The notes: a model not told the origin generated them from the sequence alone. Positions 8,195-16,728 are shown, counted from the first letter of the stretch. The stretch is 51,921 nucleotides of DNA from Hyphomicrobiales bacterium (GCA_900466875.1 UBNQ01000051.1:1-51921); one strand, 5' to 3'. Numbers and translations are program-made.

Positions 8195-8986
8195 TTACGC
8201 GATCGTTGCCGAGCCCGTTTCGGGCCGGGCGACCGCATTTCTGAGGAAAACCGCATCAATGGAATAGGCAATGAACTGGTGACCTTGCCGTATGCTTTCT
8301 CTTAATGCCTCGGGGGATGGTGCAACCACATGCTGACCATGTGCGACATTGGCGGCGCGGGCACGTTCACACACGCGTTGGATAGCCGTCTGAAAATCGG
8401 GGTGGTCGAACTTTCCGATCAGCCCCATTGAAGCAGACAAGTCGTATGGGCCGATAAAAACCGCATCCAGGCCCGGCACAGCAAGGATCTCATCGATATT
8501 GGCAACGGCGTTCATGTGCTCGATCATCGCGATGACCAGAGGGCCGGTGGCTTCACCATCCCGATAGTGATCGAAATCCTCGCCGAAAAGATTGGCGCGC
8601 GAAAAGCCGACACCACGCGTACCGTTCGGCGGCCAGGCGCAGGCGGAAACGAGGCCGGCCAACTGCTCCGCCGTTTCGATCATCGGTAGAATGATGCCCC
8701 CCGCCCCGGCATCGAGTGCCATCTTGCAGTCCTTCGGCGTTCCTTCCGCGACGCGAGCAAGCGGAAGCGTGTTGCCAAGTTCCAGTGCGCGGAACAGATC
8801 CGGCAGCGCCCGATGTCCCATCGTGCCATGTTCGAGATCAAGCGCTACCCAGTCATAACCGGCGCGGCCCATGATTTCGGCAAGCGAACTGTCGGGGATC
8901 TGCATCCAGCTGCCGACTGAGGCTTCGTTGCCGGACAGCTTGCGGCGGATGTCTTTTATCGTCTCAAATCTGTTCATGTCGGGCAT
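8195..8986 (-). CDS. HpcH/HpaI-type class II aldolase
   Basis: A 263-residue member of the 2-oxo acid aldolase/citrate lyase beta family. Conserved pieces are WVALDLEHGTMG, LARVAEG (substrate Arg), IEHMNAVANIDEI (metal-binding Glu) and FIGPYDLSASMG (metal-binding Asp). Such enzymes cleave 4-hydroxy-2-oxo acids to pyruvate plus an aldehyde. Neighbouring dehydrogenases would provide a 2-oxo acid and remove the aldehyde. The start is uncertain by three residues, as a second Met (MNRFETIKD) follows closely. It lies 66 bases after the 2-hydroxyacid dehydrogenase, probably in the same transcript. Confidence 0.8.
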   Translation of the reverse strand: MPDMNRFETIKDIRRKLSGNEASVGSWMQIPDSSLAEIMGRAGYDWVALDLEHGTMGHRALPDLFRALELGNTLPLARVAEGTPKDCKMALDAGAGGIILPMIETAEQLAGLVSACAWPPNGTRGVGFSRANLFGEDFDHYRDGEATGPLVIAMIEHMNAVANIDEILAVPGLDAVFIGPYDLSASMGLIGKFDHPDFQTAIQRVCERARAANVAHGQHVVAPSPEALRESIRQGHQFIAYSIDAVFLRNAVARPETGSATIA

Positions 8987-9052
8987 CCATGCTGATGAAA
9001 GGCAAATAGCGCCGACACTCCGATGGAGTACGGCGCTATCGAAGAGAAAGGC

Positions 9053-9988
9053 TTAGACGACGGGTGTCGGCAGATCGTTTCCGGCAAAATGCGCGTCGAG
9101 ATTGGCGAGAACCAGCTTGCCCATTTCCGCGCGTGTCTCCTCTGTCGCCGCTCCCACATGTGGGGCGAGCGTGACATTGGGCATGGCCAGCAGTGCTTCG
9201 GGAACATTCGGTTCGTTCTCGAAGACATCAAGCGCCGCGCCGCGCAATCCGCCGGCGGAGAGAACGTCCACAAGTGCCGCCTCATCGACCAGCGATCCGC
9301 GGGCGACGTTGACAAGGATACCCGCCGGTCCAAGCGCTTCAAGAACCGGCTTGTTGATGACATGCCGGGTTTCTGGCGTGGCCGCGGCCGCAACGATCAG
9401 GACATCGCAGGCTTGAGCCAGTGCAACCGGTGTCGCGTGATAGGCATAGGGCACATCGTGTTTCTGGCGGCTGCAATAGGATATCTCGGCATTGAAGGCT
9501 TCCAGACGGAAGGCGATCGACTTTCCGATCCGACCAAGCCCGTAAATGCCGAAACGCCGCCGCGAGACCTTGCTGGTCAGCGGCATTTCCGCCTTCTGCC
9601 ACTGACCGGAACGCACATAGTGGTCGGCTGGCACCAAGTGTCTCAACGCCGCGATGGACAGTCCGATCGCAAGATCGGCAACGTCCTCCGTCAAGACATC
9701 CGGTGTATTGGTGACACGGAAACCGCGCTCCCGCGCCTGCACCAGATCAACTTTGTCGAAACCGACACCGTTGATGGCGACGATTTCAAGATTGGCAAGC
9801 GCATCGGCAAGCTCCCGGCTCACACCGAGGTGTCCCCCGGTCACGATAGCGCGGACGGAATCGCCTTCCTCCTGCAGGAATGCCTGCTTGTCGGAAATTT
9901 CGTACCAGCGATGCACACGAAACCGCTTCTGCAGCTCCGCCTCGATGCGCGGCTGCAGCGGGTAAGTCTGGATGAGGCCGTGTTTCAT
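9053..9988 (-). CDS. D-isomer-specific 2-hydroxyacid dehydrogenase (copy 2)
   Basis: A 311-residue NAD(P)-dependent oxidoreductase with IYGLGRIG, the catalytic Arg in NVARGSLVDEAAL, Glu in DVFENEP and His in LAPHVGAAT. It is a paralogue of the 1578-2525 protein (shared layout and identical LPTPV-type ending) but is clearly diverged. The ATG at 9988 is preferred over one nine codons upstream because GAGGAGG lies at good distance before it. That site falls in the short gap after the SDR gene, which ends at 9999. It is likely to reduce or oxidise a 2-keto/2-hydroxy acid in this pathway. Confidence 0.8.
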   Translation of the reverse strand: MKHGLIQTYPLQPRIEAELQKRFRVHRWYEISDKQAFLQEEGDSVRAIVTGGHLGVSRELADALANLEIVAINGVGFDKVDLVQARERGFRVTNTPDVLTEDVADLAIGLSIAALRHLVPADHYVRSGQWQKAEMPLTSKVSRRRFGIYGLGRIGKSIAFRLEAFNAEISYCSRQKHDVPYAYHATPVALAQACDVLIVAAAATPETRHVINKPVLEALGPAGILVNVARGSLVDEAALVDVLSAGGLRGAALDVFENEPNVPEALLAMPNVTLAPHVGAATEETRAEMGKLVLANLDAHFAGNDLPTPVV

Positions 9989-9998
9989 GACAACCTCC

Positions 9999-10748
9999 TC
10001 AACCGCGACCGACAAACGGCATGGTGGTTGCCATCACCGTCATGGTCAGCACGTTTGCTTCGAGCGGCAGCGAAGCCATATGTAAGACAGCATCGGCGAT
10101 GATACCGACATCGATGGTCGGCTCGATTGACGTCGACCCGTCGGCCTGCAGCACTCCGGAAGCCATGGCCCGCGTCATTTCGGTGCTGGCATTGCCGATA
10201 TCGATCTGGCCGCAGGCGATATTGAAGGGGCGGCCATCCAGGGCCGAAGCCTTTGTCAGGCCGGTGATCGCATGTTTGGTGGATGTATAGGGGGCGGAAC
10301 GCGGTCGTGGCGTCGTCGCCGAAATCGAACCATTGTTGATGATGCGCCCGCCCTGCGGCGCTTGCGCCTTCATCTGGCGAAACGCTGCCTGGGTGCAGAG
10401 AAACGCCCCGGTCAGGTTGGCGCCGACGAGCGCAGTCCAGGTTTCGAACGGAACGTCTTCGATCGGTACAGCCGGTGCCGACATGCCGGCATTGTTGACG
10501 AGCAGGTCCAGCCGGCCGAATGTCTTGATCGTTTCAGCGAACAGTCGCTCGACGTCGGCTGGAACCGAAACGTCCGCCGGGACAACGAGAACTTTGCCCG
10601 CGTGAGCGCTCCACTCGGAGGCTGCGGATTCAAGCACCTGGCTGCGACGACCGGTGACGACGACATGATATCCGTCCTTCAGCAATGCGGCGGCAATCGC
10701 CTTGCCGACACCGGTGCCTGCCCCCGTTACGATGGCTGTCTTGCTCAT
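9999..10748 (-). CDS. SDR family oxidoreductase
   Basis: A 249-residue short-chain dehydrogenase with cofactor loop GAGTGVG, NNAGMSAP and active site NGSISATTPRPRSAPYTSTK. The start overlaps the D-erythronate dehydrogenase-like gene by four bases, so the two are translationally coupled. Residues 185-200 (CGQIDIGNASTEMTR) match the substrate-cap region of sugar-acid SDRs. The pairing with a 3-oxidising tetronate dehydrogenase suggests a C4-C6 sugar acid, but the exact substrate cannot be seen. Confidence 0.76.
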   Translation of the reverse strand: MSKTAIVTGAGTGVGKAIAAALLKDGYHVVVTGRRSQVLESAASEWSAHAGKVLVVPADVSVPADVERLFAETIKTFGRLDLLVNNAGMSAPAVPIEDVPFETWTALVGANLTGAFLCTQAAFRQMKAQAPQGGRIINNGSISATTPRPRSAPYTSTKHAITGLTKASALDGRPFNIACGQIDIGNASTEMTRAMASGVLQADGSTSIEPTIDVGIIADAVLHMASLPLEANVLTMTVMATTMPFVGRG

Positions 10749-11731
10749 GCCAACCTCCCCTCGAGTTCGTCTTCGACATGCGCCTGAATGATTTCGGTGA
10801 AAGAGCTTTCCGCCCGGAAACCGAGCGACAGCGCCAGTTCGGGTTCATAATCCTCGGCCCAGCCATCAACGATGCTGATGATGCGGTCGTCGGGAACCCT
10901 CTTGATCAGGGCGACCGCCTTCTCGCCCGCGAATGATCGCAGGGCTTCGATCTCATCGGCAACAGTGGCCGACAGGCCCGGCATGATGAGATTGCGTCGG
11001 ACACCGAGACCCGACAGATCGATCGACGCACCATGGACGAGGAATTGCACGGCCGAACGGGGGCTTGCGAACCAGTGGCGCACCGTATCCGCCACCGGCA
11101 GGATCGCTTCCTGCCCGACCAGCGGCTCACGCAGGATATTGGAGAAAAAGCCGGAAGCGGCGGCATTCGGCTTGCCGGGGCGGATGCAGATCGTCGGCAG
11201 GCGGATGCTGATGCCGTCAAAAAAGCCGCGACGGCTGTAATCCGCCAGCAGCAGTTCGAGAATGGCCTTTTGGGTGCCGTAGCTCGTCAGCGGCGCGGTG
11301 AGGAATTCGTCGCCGATGCGCTTCGGAAATGGTGAGCCGAAGACGGCAAGCGACGAGCAGAACACGACGCGCGGGCAATAACCGCCCTTCTGGTGTTCCA
11401 GCCGGATGGCTTCGAACAACAGGCGCCCGCCGTCGAGATTGATCCGGTAACCCTTTTCGAAATCGGCCTCTGCCTCTCCCGAAACGACCGCGGCAAGATT
11501 GAAGATGAGGTCCGGTTGCCTGGCAATCAGCGCCGTTGCGACATCTGGGTTCGACAGATCACTGCGCTCGACATTGACCTTACCGGCGAAACCGGCCGGC
11601 GCCGCCGGCTCTATCACATCTGTGAGCGTCATTTCGGCAATCGTCCGGCCGTTGATCGCGCCATCTGCTGCCAGTCGCTGCGTCAGCTTGCGACCGATCA
11701 TTCCGGCCGCACCGATTATGAGAACATGCAT
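10745..11731 (-). CDS. denD: NAD-dependent epimerase-family protein, D-erythronate dehydrogenase-like
   Basis: A 328-residue extended SDR: GAAGMIG at residues 8-14, then SSLAVFG and the YGTQK catalytic pair. The overall sequence matches the DenD group, which oxidises the 3-hydroxyl of D-erythronate to 3-oxo-tetronate. In characterised tetronate pathways DenD acts with a DUF1537 kinase (OtnK/DtnK), a class II decarboxylase (OtnC) and the isomerase OtnI; none of these is in this window. Here the partners are RraA, HpcH and 2-hydroxyacid dehydrogenases. The gene lies 44 bases after tctA. Either the kinase is elsewhere or this copy feeds a different route. Confidence 0.7.
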   Translation of the reverse strand: MHVLIIGAAGMIGRKLTQRLAADGAINGRTIAEMTLTDVIEPAAPAGFAGKVNVERSDLSNPDVATALIARQPDLIFNLAAVVSGEAEADFEKGYRINLDGGRLLFEAIRLEHQKGGYCPRVVFCSSLAVFGSPFPKRIGDEFLTAPLTSYGTQKAILELLLADYSRRGFFDGISIRLPTICIRPGKPNAAASGFFSNILREPLVGQEAILPVADTVRHWFASPRSAVQFLVHGASIDLSGLGVRRNLIMPGLSATVADEIEALRSFAGEKAVALIKRVPDDRIISIVDGWAEDYEPELALSLGFRAESSFTEIIQAHVEDELEGRLA

Positions 11732-11775
11732 GATTCACCTGTCATTGGCCGGAGAATCCGGTCCGGTTGGAATTG

Positions 11776-13287
11776 TCAGTCGTCGTCACCCTGGAACACG
11801 ACTTCGCGTCGGCGCATGATCGCCGGCACTGCCATCATGGTGACGACGATTGCGGAGAGAGCGAGCAGCGTGGCGCTTATCGGGTGGGTGACGAATGTGG
11901 AAAAATCGCCCTGCGAGATCAGCAGGCTGAGGCGCATGTTCTGTTCGAGCAGCGGCCCAAGAACAAAGCCCAGCACCAGCGGCGCCGGCTCGCAGCCGAT
12001 CTTGCGCAGGAAGAAACCAACGAGGCCGAACAATCCGCAGAACAGCACATCCACGAAGCTGTAGGAAAGCCCGTAAGCACCGACCGCGCAGAACATCAAA
12101 ATGGCGGGGCAAAGGAAACGGTAGGGAATGCCGAGTAGGCGAACCCAGATGCCGATCAGCGGCAGGTTAAGAACCAGAAGCAGCAGATTGCCCACCCACA
12201 TGCTGGCAATCAGGCCCCAGAACAAATCCGGGCGGGACTGCATGACTTCCGGACCCGGCGTGATGCCCTGGATCATCATCGCGCCGACCATCAGGGCCAT
12301 CAGGCCGTTTGCCGGAATACCGAGCGTCAAAAGCGGAATGAACGATGTCTGCGCGCCAGCATTGTTGGCGCTTTCCGGGCCGGCCAGTCCTTCTATGGCA
12401 CCCTTGCCGAAGCGTGACGGATCCTTGGCGATCTTCCGCTCCAGCGCATAGCTTGCAAAGGAACTCATGATCGCGCCGCCACCGGGCAGGACGCCGAGAA
12501 AGGAACCGAGCGCCGTGCCGCGCAGCACAGCCGGAAACGCCTGCTTGAAATCCTCCCGTGAAGGCATGAGCGAGCCGGTCTTCACAAGCCCATTGTCTCG
12601 ATCGACGCCCTGCTGCAGGTTGATGAGGATCTCGCTGACGCCAAGCAGACCGATGGCGAGCACGACAAAATCGATGCCGTCGAAGAGTTCGGGCAAGCCG
12701 AACGTAAAGCGTTGCTCACCGGATGTCGGGTCGATGCCGATCAGGCTGAGGCCTATGCCGAGTGCCACCATGCCGACCGCCTTGACCGGAGATCCGCTGG
12801 ACAGAAGAACGGCAAATAGCAGGCCGAAGATCACGAGGCTGAAATAATCGGCCGGGCCGAAGGCCAGCGCCACCGCCGAAAGCGGTTTTGCGACAACGAC
12901 GATCAGGACCGTTGCAACGGTGCCGGCGAAGAATGACCCGAGCGCGGCCGTGGCTAGCGCAATACCTGCACGCCCCTGACGGGCCATGGCGTAACCATCG
13001 AGGCAAGTCACCACAGATGAGGATTCACCCGGCAGATTGACGAGGATTGCCGTGGTGGAACCACCGTATTGCGCGCCGTAGAAGATACCCGCGAGCATGA
13101 TCAGCGCGGCTGTATCGGGCATCGTGTAGGTGATCGGCAGCAAAAGCGCGACGGTCGCGGAAGGGCCGATGCCGGGCAGGATGCCGATCATCGTTCCGAG
13201 CGTAACGCCAAGCAGGCAATAGAACAGATTGACCGGCGTGACGGCAACGCCGAAGCCGAGAGCGAGATTCGAAAGAAGGTCCATCAT
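11776..13287 (-). CDS. tctA: Tripartite tricarboxylate transporter, large permease TctA
   Basis: A 503-residue integral membrane protein with about 11-12 hydrophobic spans. The family signature GILPGIGPSATVALLLPITY lies in the first quarter, and a second LPGGG motif (GVLPGGGAIMSSF) near the middle. I start at the ATG at 13287, which overlaps the tctB stop as ATGA; a longer open frame upstream is just the other gene. TctA is the sodium- or proton-driven pore that takes ligand from TctC. The enzymatic context suggests a sugar acid or hydroxy-dicarboxylate. Confidence 0.88.
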   Translation of the reverse strand: MMDLLSNLALGFGVAVTPVNLFYCLLGVTLGTMIGILPGIGPSATVALLLPITYTMPDTAALIMLAGIFYGAQYGGSTTAILVNLPGESSSVVTCLDGYAMARQGRAGIALATAALGSFFAGTVATVLIVVVAKPLSAVALAFGPADYFSLVIFGLLFAVLLSSGSPVKAVGMVALGIGLSLIGIDPTSGEQRFTFGLPELFDGIDFVVLAIGLLGVSEILINLQQGVDRDNGLVKTGSLMPSREDFKQAFPAVLRGTALGSFLGVLPGGGAIMSSFASYALERKIAKDPSRFGKGAIEGLAGPESANNAGAQTSFIPLLTLGIPANGLMALMVGAMMIQGITPGPEVMQSRPDLFWGLIASMWVGNLLLLVLNLPLIGIWVRLLGIPYRFLCPAILMFCAVGAYGLSYSFVDVLFCGLFGLVGFFLRKIGCEPAPLVLGFVLGPLLEQNMRLSLLISQGDFSTFVTHPISATLLALSAIVVTMMAVPAIMRRREVVFQGDDD

Positions 13288-13742
13288 GGCAGCAGCGCAA
13301 TCCTCTGTCCCAGACCGACGACGAAGATGAGGATGCAAGCGCCGATGAGCACAGCGGAGAGAAGCGCGACGTCAAGCAGCCGCATGCGTCCGTAAGCAAG
13401 GCAGGCGAGCACGATGAGGAAGAGCGAAGCAAGGATGAAGCCGGCCGGCTGAATCAGCAGCGCGAACCCGAGTATTCCGCCGACGGCCAGAAAAGGCCGC
13501 GCCTTGGGCATGACGAAAGCTTCGGACCGAGACTTGGCGACAAAATCCTGTGCCAGGAGAACGACACCGAGGCAGAAGGTGAGTGCTGCGATGATCGTCG
13601 GCATATAGCCGGGACCGGGCTGGAAATTCGTGCCCATGCTGACATTCTGAGACCCTGCATAAAAACCGGCAGCCACGACAATGAAAAACAGGCCTGACAG
13701 CATGTTCTCGGTCGGCTTCCATCTGCTTTTGTTTTCCGACAT
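13284..13742 (-). CDS. tctB: Tripartite tricarboxylate transporter, small subunit TctB
   Basis: A 152-residue protein with four hydrophobic segments, the usual TctB size. GGGAGGAGAAGAA directly precedes the ATG at 13742, which fixes the start within a slightly longer open frame. The motif around NFQPGPGYMPTIIAA is typical of the first loop. It forms the membrane part of the carrier with TctA, whose gene overlaps it by four bases. Confidence 0.83.
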   Translation of the reverse strand: MSENKSRWKPTENMLSGLFFIVVAAGFYAGSQNVSMGTNFQPGPGYMPTIIAALTFCLGVVLLAQDFVAKSRSEAFVMPKARPFLAVGGILGFALLIQPAGFILASLFLIVLACLAYGRMRLLDVALLSAVLIGACILIFVVGLGQRIALLP

Positions 13743-13816
13743 TTCTTCTCCTCCCTTCAGTTCAGAGTTCCGGCGCCTCCCAAGCACCGGAACAGTCTTG
13801 CATCAAAGAGCGAGGC

Positions 13817-14485
13817 TCAATCGGACCAGACGCAGCCCTTGGACCGCATCATTTCGTAACGATCCTCGATCGACATCTTGCCCTGACGGTGCAGTTCCAT
13901 CATGTGGTTCTCGTGGTCGTCACGCTCCTGGCAGGCCTTGACGAGCTTCGGAATATCCTTCTCGCGGACCACCACGACACCATCGTCATCACCACAGACG
14001 ATGTCGCCCGGTGCGATCAGTTCGCCGCCGACGACGACCGGATGGTTGATTGTGCCGAGCGTGTCCTTGGAAGTTCCCTTCATGCAAAGGCCGAGCGAGA
14101 AGACCGGGAAGCCGATCTCGCGCAGACCCTTGCCGTCCCGCACGGCAGCACTGACGACGAAACCGACGATACCCTTGCCGATGCAGGCCGCAGCCAGCAC
14201 ATCGCCGAAGCCGCCCTGGTTCGGGTTGTCGCCGGCATCGATGACCAGAACATCACCCGGCTTTGCGAGGTTGATTGCCTCGAAGATCATCAGGTTGTCG
14301 CCGATATGGCACTGGGCGGTAATGGCCGGACCGCAGACCTTGAGGCCGGGCTTGATCGGCTTGATACGGTAATCGAGCGCGCCGAGCTTGCCTTGTGCCT
14401 CATGGATCGTCGCCGGGCTGAACTTGCTGATGGCTTCGATATCGGCCTTGGAGGGGCGTTCGAAGTTGCGGATGACATGTGCCAT
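13817..14485 (-). CDS. RraA-like aldolase/decarboxylase (copy 2)
   Basis: A 222-residue paralogue of the 3421-4095 protein; both start with a RPSKAD.EA..KFSPATIHEAQG block at the same residue numbers. The Arg116-Asp117 pair (AAVRD) and GDDDGVVVV are kept, while the preceding VTDTG of copy 1 is VVSAA here, a change next to the active site. The ATG at 14485 follows AAAAAGGA; an ATG seven codons upstream lacks a good site. It lies between tctC and tctB, an unusual place for an enzyme, which ties it to the imported compound. It may cleave or decarboxylate a 2-oxo acid intermediate. Confidence 0.78.
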   Translation of the reverse strand: MAHVIRNFERPSKADIEAISKFSPATIHEAQGKLGALDYRIKPIKPGLKVCGPAITAQCHIGDNLMIFEAINLAKPGDVLVIDAGDNPNQGGFGDVLAAACIGKGIVGFVVSAAVRDGKGLREIGFPVFSLGLCMKGTSKDTLGTINHPVVVGGELIAPGDIVCGDDDGVVVVREKDIPKLVKACQERDDHENHMMELHRQGKMSIEDRYEMMRSKGCVWSD

Positions 14486-14517
14486 GTGAAGTGTCCTTTT
14501 TGGCATGGGTTATCTCG

Positions 14518-14545
14518 CCGCCGCGGGAGCTTCTGCCCGCAGCGG
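14518..14545 (-). other. Intercistronic hairpin after tctC
   Basis: CCGCCGCGGG and CCCGCAGCGG form a 10-bp stem with one mismatch and an 8-base loop, between tctC and the RraA gene. No U-run follows. It is placed like the hairpins after three other binding-protein genes in this window and may stabilise tctC mRNA. Confidence 0.45.
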
Positions 14546-14595
14546 ATTGGATGGTGGAATTGTCTTCAGATTTCAGGGGTGGCCGGCCCAGCCGC

Positions 14596-15549
14596 TCACT
14601 TGGTCCAGGGCTTGGTCTTCCAGAGTTCGGCCAGATTGGCATTGCCCTTTTCAAGGGCTTCAGAAAACTCCGCCTGCGTCAGCGGCAACGTCGTCAGTTC
14701 ACGCTTCTTGGCATCGGCAAGATAATCGGGGTCGCTCAGCGCCTTCTGGAACGCATCGACCAGCTTGGCCTCCACTTCCGGCGGCAGATCCTTCGGTGCA
14801 CCGAAACCGGCAAGCAGGCTGAACTGAACGTCGTAACCCGCTTCCTTGAAGGTCGGCACGTCAGGTGAGAGAGGTGATCGCTCGGCACCGGATGTCGCCA
14901 GCACGCGCAGAGCACCTGAGCGATTGTCGGCGAACACCTCATTGAGGTTCATGAAACCGAGCGTGACGTGATTGCCGAGCATGGCGAGCCGTGCCGGGCC
15001 ACCGCCATTGAAGGGCACGAAATTGAGCTTGACGCCGGCGGCATCCTCGAACAGCAGCGCGGTGATCTGGCTTGGATGCCCGACACCCGTTACGCCGACT
15101 ACGACCGGACTGGCCTTGGCGGCATCGACGAATTCCTTGGCCGTCTTGATCGGCGACGCCTTGTTGACGGTCAGCGCCAGATCGCCGCCGATCTGGTTGG
15201 CAAGCGGCGTGAATGCATCCGCCTTGTAGGTCGCATTACCCTGGATGATCGGAGAATACATCGACGGGAAGTTCAGCGCGCCGATCGTGTACCCATCAGG
15301 TTTCGAATTGGCGATATAGGTTGCGCCGATCAGACCGCCGGCACCTTCGCGGTTTTCGACGATCACCGATGTGCCGAGATGTTTTTCCAGATAGGGCACA
15401 AGAGCACGCGACTGGATGTCGGTGCCACCGCCGGCCGGATAACCGATGACCAGCGTTACCGGCCTTTCCGGATATTCGGCTGCTGCCTGTCCGGCGCTGA
15501 AAAGCGCAATTGCAGATGCAAGTCCGTATAGAGTTTTCGTCAGACGCAT
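14596..15549 (-). CDS. tctC: Tripartite tricarboxylate transporter, periplasmic binding protein TctC (Bug family)
   Basis: A 317-residue Bug-type binding protein. A Sec signal peptide ends near SAGQAAA, and the Bug hallmark YPERPVTLVIGYPAGGGTD follows directly. Further family motifs are VENREGAGGLIGA and PDGYTIG. GGGAGGAAACAGGT fixes the ATG at 15549. It catches the ligand for TctAB. The gene is first in the carrier operon, about 100 bases downstream of a LysR gene on the same strand, with a candidate operator in the gap. Confidence 0.87.
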   Translation of the reverse strand: MRLTKTLYGLASAIALFSAGQAAAEYPERPVTLVIGYPAGGGTDIQSRALVPYLEKHLGTSVIVENREGAGGLIGATYIANSKPDGYTIGALNFPSMYSPIIQGNATYKADAFTPLANQIGGDLALTVNKASPIKTAKEFVDAAKASPVVVGVTGVGHPSQITALLFEDAAGVKLNFVPFNGGGPARLAMLGNHVTLGFMNLNEVFADNRSGALRVLATSGAERSPLSPDVPTFKEAGYDVQFSLLAGFGAPKDLPPEVEAKLVDAFQKALSDPDYLADAKKRELTTLPLTQAEFSEALEKGNANLAELWKTKPWTK

Positions 15550-15614
15550 ACCTGTTTCCTCCCTCAAGCATGTCCTCGAAAAACGAAGCTAGAGGCAGGA
15601 AACCTTGCGCACAA

Positions 15615-15638
15615 ATAGCGAGTATTCAAACTAGCTAT
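15615..15638 (-). promoter_or_regulatory. Candidate LysR operator upstream of tctC
   Basis: ATAGCGAG - 8 bases - CTAGCTAT is an interrupted dyad with one mismatch, containing a T-N11-A core (T15616, A15628) as in LysR-type boxes. It lies between the LysR stop and the tctC start, about 66 bases before the ATG. The assignment is inference from position and symmetry. Confidence 0.4.
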
Positions 15639-15647
15639 AAGATTCCT

Positions 15648-16535
15648 TTATATCTCCGGCTGCAGTGAATCCTCCGCTATTTTCCGCAGCAAATCCCTGA
15701 CATTCCTGAAGGTTTCCCCATCGATATCCTTGTTTTTGAGAAGATGGATGGAGCGATAGATCACCGGATCCGTTATATGTGCCGCCCGCAATTGTCCGGC
15801 TTCGTATTCGGTGCGGATCGAGTTCCACGAGAGGATCGTGGCGCCCAGACCGGCAGTGACCGCACGCTTGATCGTGTCCTGACCGTCGATCTCCATCGCG
15901 ACATTGAGGCAGATCCCCGCCCGCTCCGCGACCTTGTCGATCGACACCCGAAGCGGGTTATCCTTCGGCGGCAGGATCAAGGGCAGCTTGCCGACTTCCT
16001 TGAGGGTCATAGCCGGCGCGATCAGTCTCGCTGAGACGGCGTAGAGCGTTTCCTTGATGATCAAATCGTCCGCCGTATCGTCGGCTCCGACCAGCGAAAC
16101 GGCCATGTCGACCTTGCCTAACCCGATCAGCCGCAGCGATTCCTCGTTTCTTGCCTCGATGACCCGCAGTGATACCCGCGGCATCAAAGCCTGCACGGCA
16201 CTGACGATGTTCGGGGTGAATGCCGTCGCCCATGACGGAATAAGGCTTAGGCGGATCATTTCGTCATCCGTGCCGGTGACGGACCTGATTGCAGCCTCTG
16301 CCCGTTGCACCCTATCGATGATGTCACGGGCATGGGAAAGCAGCATCTCGCCCTTTTCGGTTGCCTGCACCCCCCGCGCCTGCCGATAGAGCACGCGAAA
16401 ACCCACCAGCCTCTCAAGCTCGCTGACGTGATGGCTGAGTGCCGGTTGTGCGATACCGAGCTTCTTCGCCGCCGCAGACATCGAACCGCATTCGGCAATG
16501 GCGACGAGATAACGCAGCCTTCGCAAGTCGAGCAT
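15648..16535 (-). CDS. LysR family transcriptional regulator
   Basis: A 295-residue LysR protein. The N-terminal winged helix-turn-helix reads LRYLVAIAECGSMSAAAKKL and continues AQPALSHHVSELERLVGF. A periplasmic-binding-like effector domain follows (from about residue 90). Its class resembles CysB/NAC-type rhizobial regulators of organic acid use. It is divergent from a DMT permease gene and sits upstream of tctC on the same strand, so it may control both sides. A perfect inverted repeat with LysR-like spacing lies in the divergent gap. Confidence 0.85.
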   Translation of the reverse strand: MLDLRRLRYLVAIAECGSMSAAAKKLGIAQPALSHHVSELERLVGFRVLYRQARGVQATEKGEMLLSHARDIIDRVQRAEAAIRSVTGTDDEMIRLSLIPSWATAFTPNIVSAVQALMPRVSLRVIEARNEESLRLIGLGKVDMAVSLVGADDTADDLIIKETLYAVSARLIAPAMTLKEVGKLPLILPPKDNPLRVSIDKVAERAGICLNVAMEIDGQDTIKRAVTAGLGATILSWNSIRTEYEAGQLRAAHITDPVIYRSIHLLKNKDIDGETFRNVRDLLRKIAEDSLQPEI

Positions 16536-16565
16536 TCGTATCGTCCTCCTCGATCCTTGAGCTCA

Positions 16566-16597
16566 TCATGACACCATTTTGACAGTGCGTGTCATGA
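16566..16597. promoter_or_regulatory. Perfect 9-bp inverted repeat in the LysR-DMT divergent region
   Basis: TCATGACAC and GTGTCATGA are exact reverse complements separated by 14 bases. The spacer contains a consensus -35 box, TTGACA (16579-16584), pointing toward the DMT gene; the -10 is not clear. The placement between a LysR gene and its divergent neighbour is classic for an autoregulatory operator. Confidence 0.5.
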
Positions 16598-16728
16598 ACA
16601 AATACGTGAGGCTGAGGGCCGCGCTGCCTGTTTCGGTCAGCGATGGGGCCAGACAAGTTTCTTATGGCCGTCCGCAGGCCTTTCCTCGCTCGATGCGGCA
16701 TGACACGCTCCCGATAAAGGGGAGAATA

